Positions 62,432 to 64,000 of a stretch of DNA of 64,000 nt are shown piece by piece. This stretch comes from Pedobacter sp. MC2016-14 (GTDB taxonomy: Bacteria; Bacteroidota; Bacteroidia; Sphingobacteriales; Sphingobacteriaceae), in contig NZ_JAJMPA010000001.1 in the NCBI RefSeq assembly GCF_020991475.1, positions 310,001 to 374,000 of the forward strand. Direction: 5' to 3'. Positions within the stretch are counted from its first letter, which is position 1. The number at the start of each line of letters is the position of its first letter. Made by a program: the position numbers and the translations under genes. The notes beneath the pieces were generated by a model. That model did no database searches. It saw nothing but the letters and a program-made list of their open reading frames with translations, and was not told the DNA's origin.

Positions 62432-64000
62432 TTATAATCCCTCGGGGATTTTATCGAGATTCTCGAATTTGGAGTTCTGGCTGATGTATTCCTGAACCAG
62501 GACTTTCATATCGGCAACTACCTGCTGCTCGTCATTGTTCTTAGCTGCAGCAACCAGCGCTTTTATAGATTTGGAAACATCCGAAAATACATATTCACGC
62601 ACTTTACCGATCATGATTTTTTCATGATGCGTAGGCATGGTATTTTCATTGTCGTTCAGCAGCTCTTCGTAAAGTTTTTCTCCTGGCCTTAAACCTGTAA
62701 ATTCAATTTTAATGTCCTGCACAGGAACCAGGCCCGCCAATCTGATCATCTTTTTAGCCAGCTCTACAATCTTTACAGATTTACCCATGTCGAAGATGAA
62801 AATCTCCCCTCCTTTGCCCATGCATCCAGCTTCCAGTACCAATCGGCAGGCTTCGGGGATGGTCATAAAATAACGGGTAATCTCCGGATGGGTAACGGTG
62901 ATGGGCCCACCCTTTTCAATCTGTTGCTTAAACCTCGGGATCACCGATCCATTAGAACCCAATACATTACCAAAACGCGTAGTGATGAATCGGGTAATCG
63001 GTTTAACCTCCATTTCATTGATGAAACTGAGGCCGTTTTGAAAAATCTGATCGGCCGAATGCAGGGAATTGTTGAGCGATTGCACATAGATTTCTGCGAT
63101 GCGTTTGGATGCCCCCATTACATTGGTGGGGTTTACTGCTTTATCTGTAGAGATCATGACAAACTTCTGCACGCCATATTTAACAGACTTATCAGCGATG
63201 ATTTTAGTCCCCAGTACATTGGTTTTAATGGCCTCACAAGGATTATCTTCCATCATCGGCACATGTTTATAAGCCGCAGCATGGTACACGTAATGAGGCT
63301 TATAATTGGCAAACAAATTGTCCATCCTTTTTTCATCCCTTACATCACCAATGTAAGCATGGAAATTTGTGCATTTCACGCTTTCGCTCAGTTCCAGATA
63401 CAAATCATGCAGTGCACTTTCTGATTGGTCATTCAGGATGATGAGGCCTACTTCAAATTTGGTCAGCTGCCGTACAATTTCACTTCCGATAGAGCCGGCT
63501 GCGCCTGTAATGAGAATGCGTTTATCTTTGAGTTGTTTGCCGATACCTTCAATATCGATTTGAATCGCTTTCCTGTTGAGCAGGTCTTCGATATTTAGGT
63601 TTTGGATTTGTGCTGGTTTGAGCGTCCCGTTGATCCATACATCCGGCGTTGGAATGTTTAATACCTTCACATCATGTTCCAGGCAAAGGTCTACAATCTC
63701 ATTTTTACGTTCTACAGGAATGGTGTATGAAGCAAAAATGATTTCATGGAGTTCATGTTTCACAATCAGGTGTTCCAGGTTTTTGGCGTCCAGGATTTTA
63801 ATCCCGTCTATCGTTTTCCCGATTTTGCGTTCGTCGTCATCTACAAAAGCAATGATGTTTTTATTGATGGTATTGTCGTGGTCAAAAGTTCTTTTAGTGG
63901 CTAAACCGGCTTCTCCTGCGCCGTAGATCATAATGCCCACTGTATCCAGCTGAATATTTTTGATGTACATGAAAAAATATTTTACGAGTACCCGATAGGT
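62432..64000 (-). CDS. WbpM/CapD-type nucleotide-sugar 4,6-dehydratase, 5' truncated by window
   Basis: Converts UDP-GlcNAc to a 4-keto-6-deoxy sugar (dehydratase and, in some relatives, 5-epimerase) in EPS or O-antigen synthesis. Seen: a CoA-binding-like Rossmann domain (IMIYGAGEAGLATKR), then the SDR domain with NAD loop RILITGAAGSIGSEIVRQL, YHAAAYKHVPMMEDNPCEA, STDKAVNPTNVMGASKRIAE and TRFGNVLGSNGSVIPRFKQQ. In the catalytic motif Met replaces the usual Tyr (VMGASK), as in WbpM. The frame stays open to base 64000 without a stop, so the missing 5' end probably encodes the N-terminal membrane helices usual for this family. Confidence 0.93.
   Translation of the reverse strand, partial: TYRVLVKYFFMYIKNIQLDTVGIMIYGAGEAGLATKRTFDHDNTINKNIIAFVDDDERKIGKTIDGIKILDAKNLEHLIVKHELHEIIFASYTIPVERKNEIVDLCLEHDVKVLNIPTPDVWINGTLKPAQIQNLNIEDLLNRKAIQIDIEGIGKQLKDKRILITGAAGSIGSEIVRQLTKFEVGLIILNDQSESALHDLYLELSESVKCTNFHAYIGDVRDEKRMDNLFANYKPHYVYHAAAYKHVPMMEDNPCEAIKTNVLGTKIIADKSVKYGVQKFVMISTDKAVNPTNVMGASKRIAEIYVQSLNNSLHSADQIFQNGLSFINEMEVKPITRFITTRFGNVLGSNGSVIPRFKQQIEKGGPITVTHPEITRYFMTIPEACRLVLEAGCMGKGGEIFIFDMGKSVKIVELAKKMIRLAGLVPVQDIKIEFTGLRPGEKLYEELLNDNENTMPTHHEKIMIGKVREYVFSDVSKSIKALVAAAKNNDEQQVVADMKVLVQEYISQNSKFENLDKIPEGL

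Overview
The window looks like a chromosome segment of a Bacteroidota species, most likely a Pedobacter-like member of the Sphingobacteriaceae. The support is a FecR-type anti-sigma factor next to an ECF sigma factor, a type IX secretion/gliding core (GldK, GldN, GldL, GldM), Bacteroidota-type -7 boxes (TAnnTTTG), an almost complete lack of Shine-Dalgarno sequences, and lipoproteins with short lipoboxes. I see no tRNA, rRNA, CRISPR array, transposase, integrase or phage gene.

Layout. (1) 1-4160: FecR anti-sigma, ECF sigma factor, hybrid histidine kinase. (2) 4161-11932: UDP-glucose dehydrogenase, a tiny zinc-ribbon protein, two paralogous secreted lipoproteins with a beta-barrel partner, and a WcaJ-like initiating sugar-phosphate transferase. 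(3) 12215-19996: a PQQ-type sugar dehydrogenase diverging from a tightly overlapping six-gene operon: PqqD-like protein with a conserved-looking acidic tail, HPr-kinase-like ATPase, two GT2 proteins, an ABC exporter and an NTP_transf_5 nucleotidyltransferase-like protein. This is the most RiPP-like and least explained unit here. (4) 20003-24606: an acyltransferase-SGNH fusion, then gmd and manC for GDP-mannose-derived sugars. (5) 24815-51960: a large exopolysaccharide locus, nearly all on the minus strand. It starts at 51960 with a PHP phosphatase, Wza-like export lipoprotein, Wzc-like tyrosine autokinase with a Gly-Tyr tail and an ABC transporter. It continues through a MurA/MurB pair, nine glycosyltransferases, an O-antigen-ligase-like polymerase, three left-handed beta-helix acetyltransferases, and acyltransferase/MBOAT/SGNH genes. 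(6) 52554-54928: an unrecognised 337-residue protein bounded by short direct repeats, a histidine kinase lacking its ATPase domain, and a second zinc-ribbon microprotein related to the one at 5.9 kb. (7) 55277-60740: a gldK-gldN-(barrel)-gldL-gldM operon. (8) 60807-64000: RemB/Wzi-like barrel and a WbpM/CapD-type dehydratase cut by the window edge.

How it fits together. WcaJ-like initiation, Ugd, Gmd and ManC supply a lipid-linked start and activated sugars. The glycosyltransferases build the repeat unit, which acetyl and acyl transferases decorate. The ABC transporter could flip it, since no MOP-type Wzx flippase is present, and the Wzy/ligase-like protein polymerises it. The Wzc/PHP pair controls length, while the Wza-like lipoprotein and the RemB/Wzi barrel act at the outer membrane. 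The core resembles colanic acid synthesis (WcaF, WcaI, WcaJ, Gmd, ManC, Ugd), but no fcl is present and a MurA/MurB pair is added. Base composition is uneven: many stretches between 25 and 31 kb are very AT-rich, whereas 13-19 kb is much more GC-rich, which suggests a mosaic origin.
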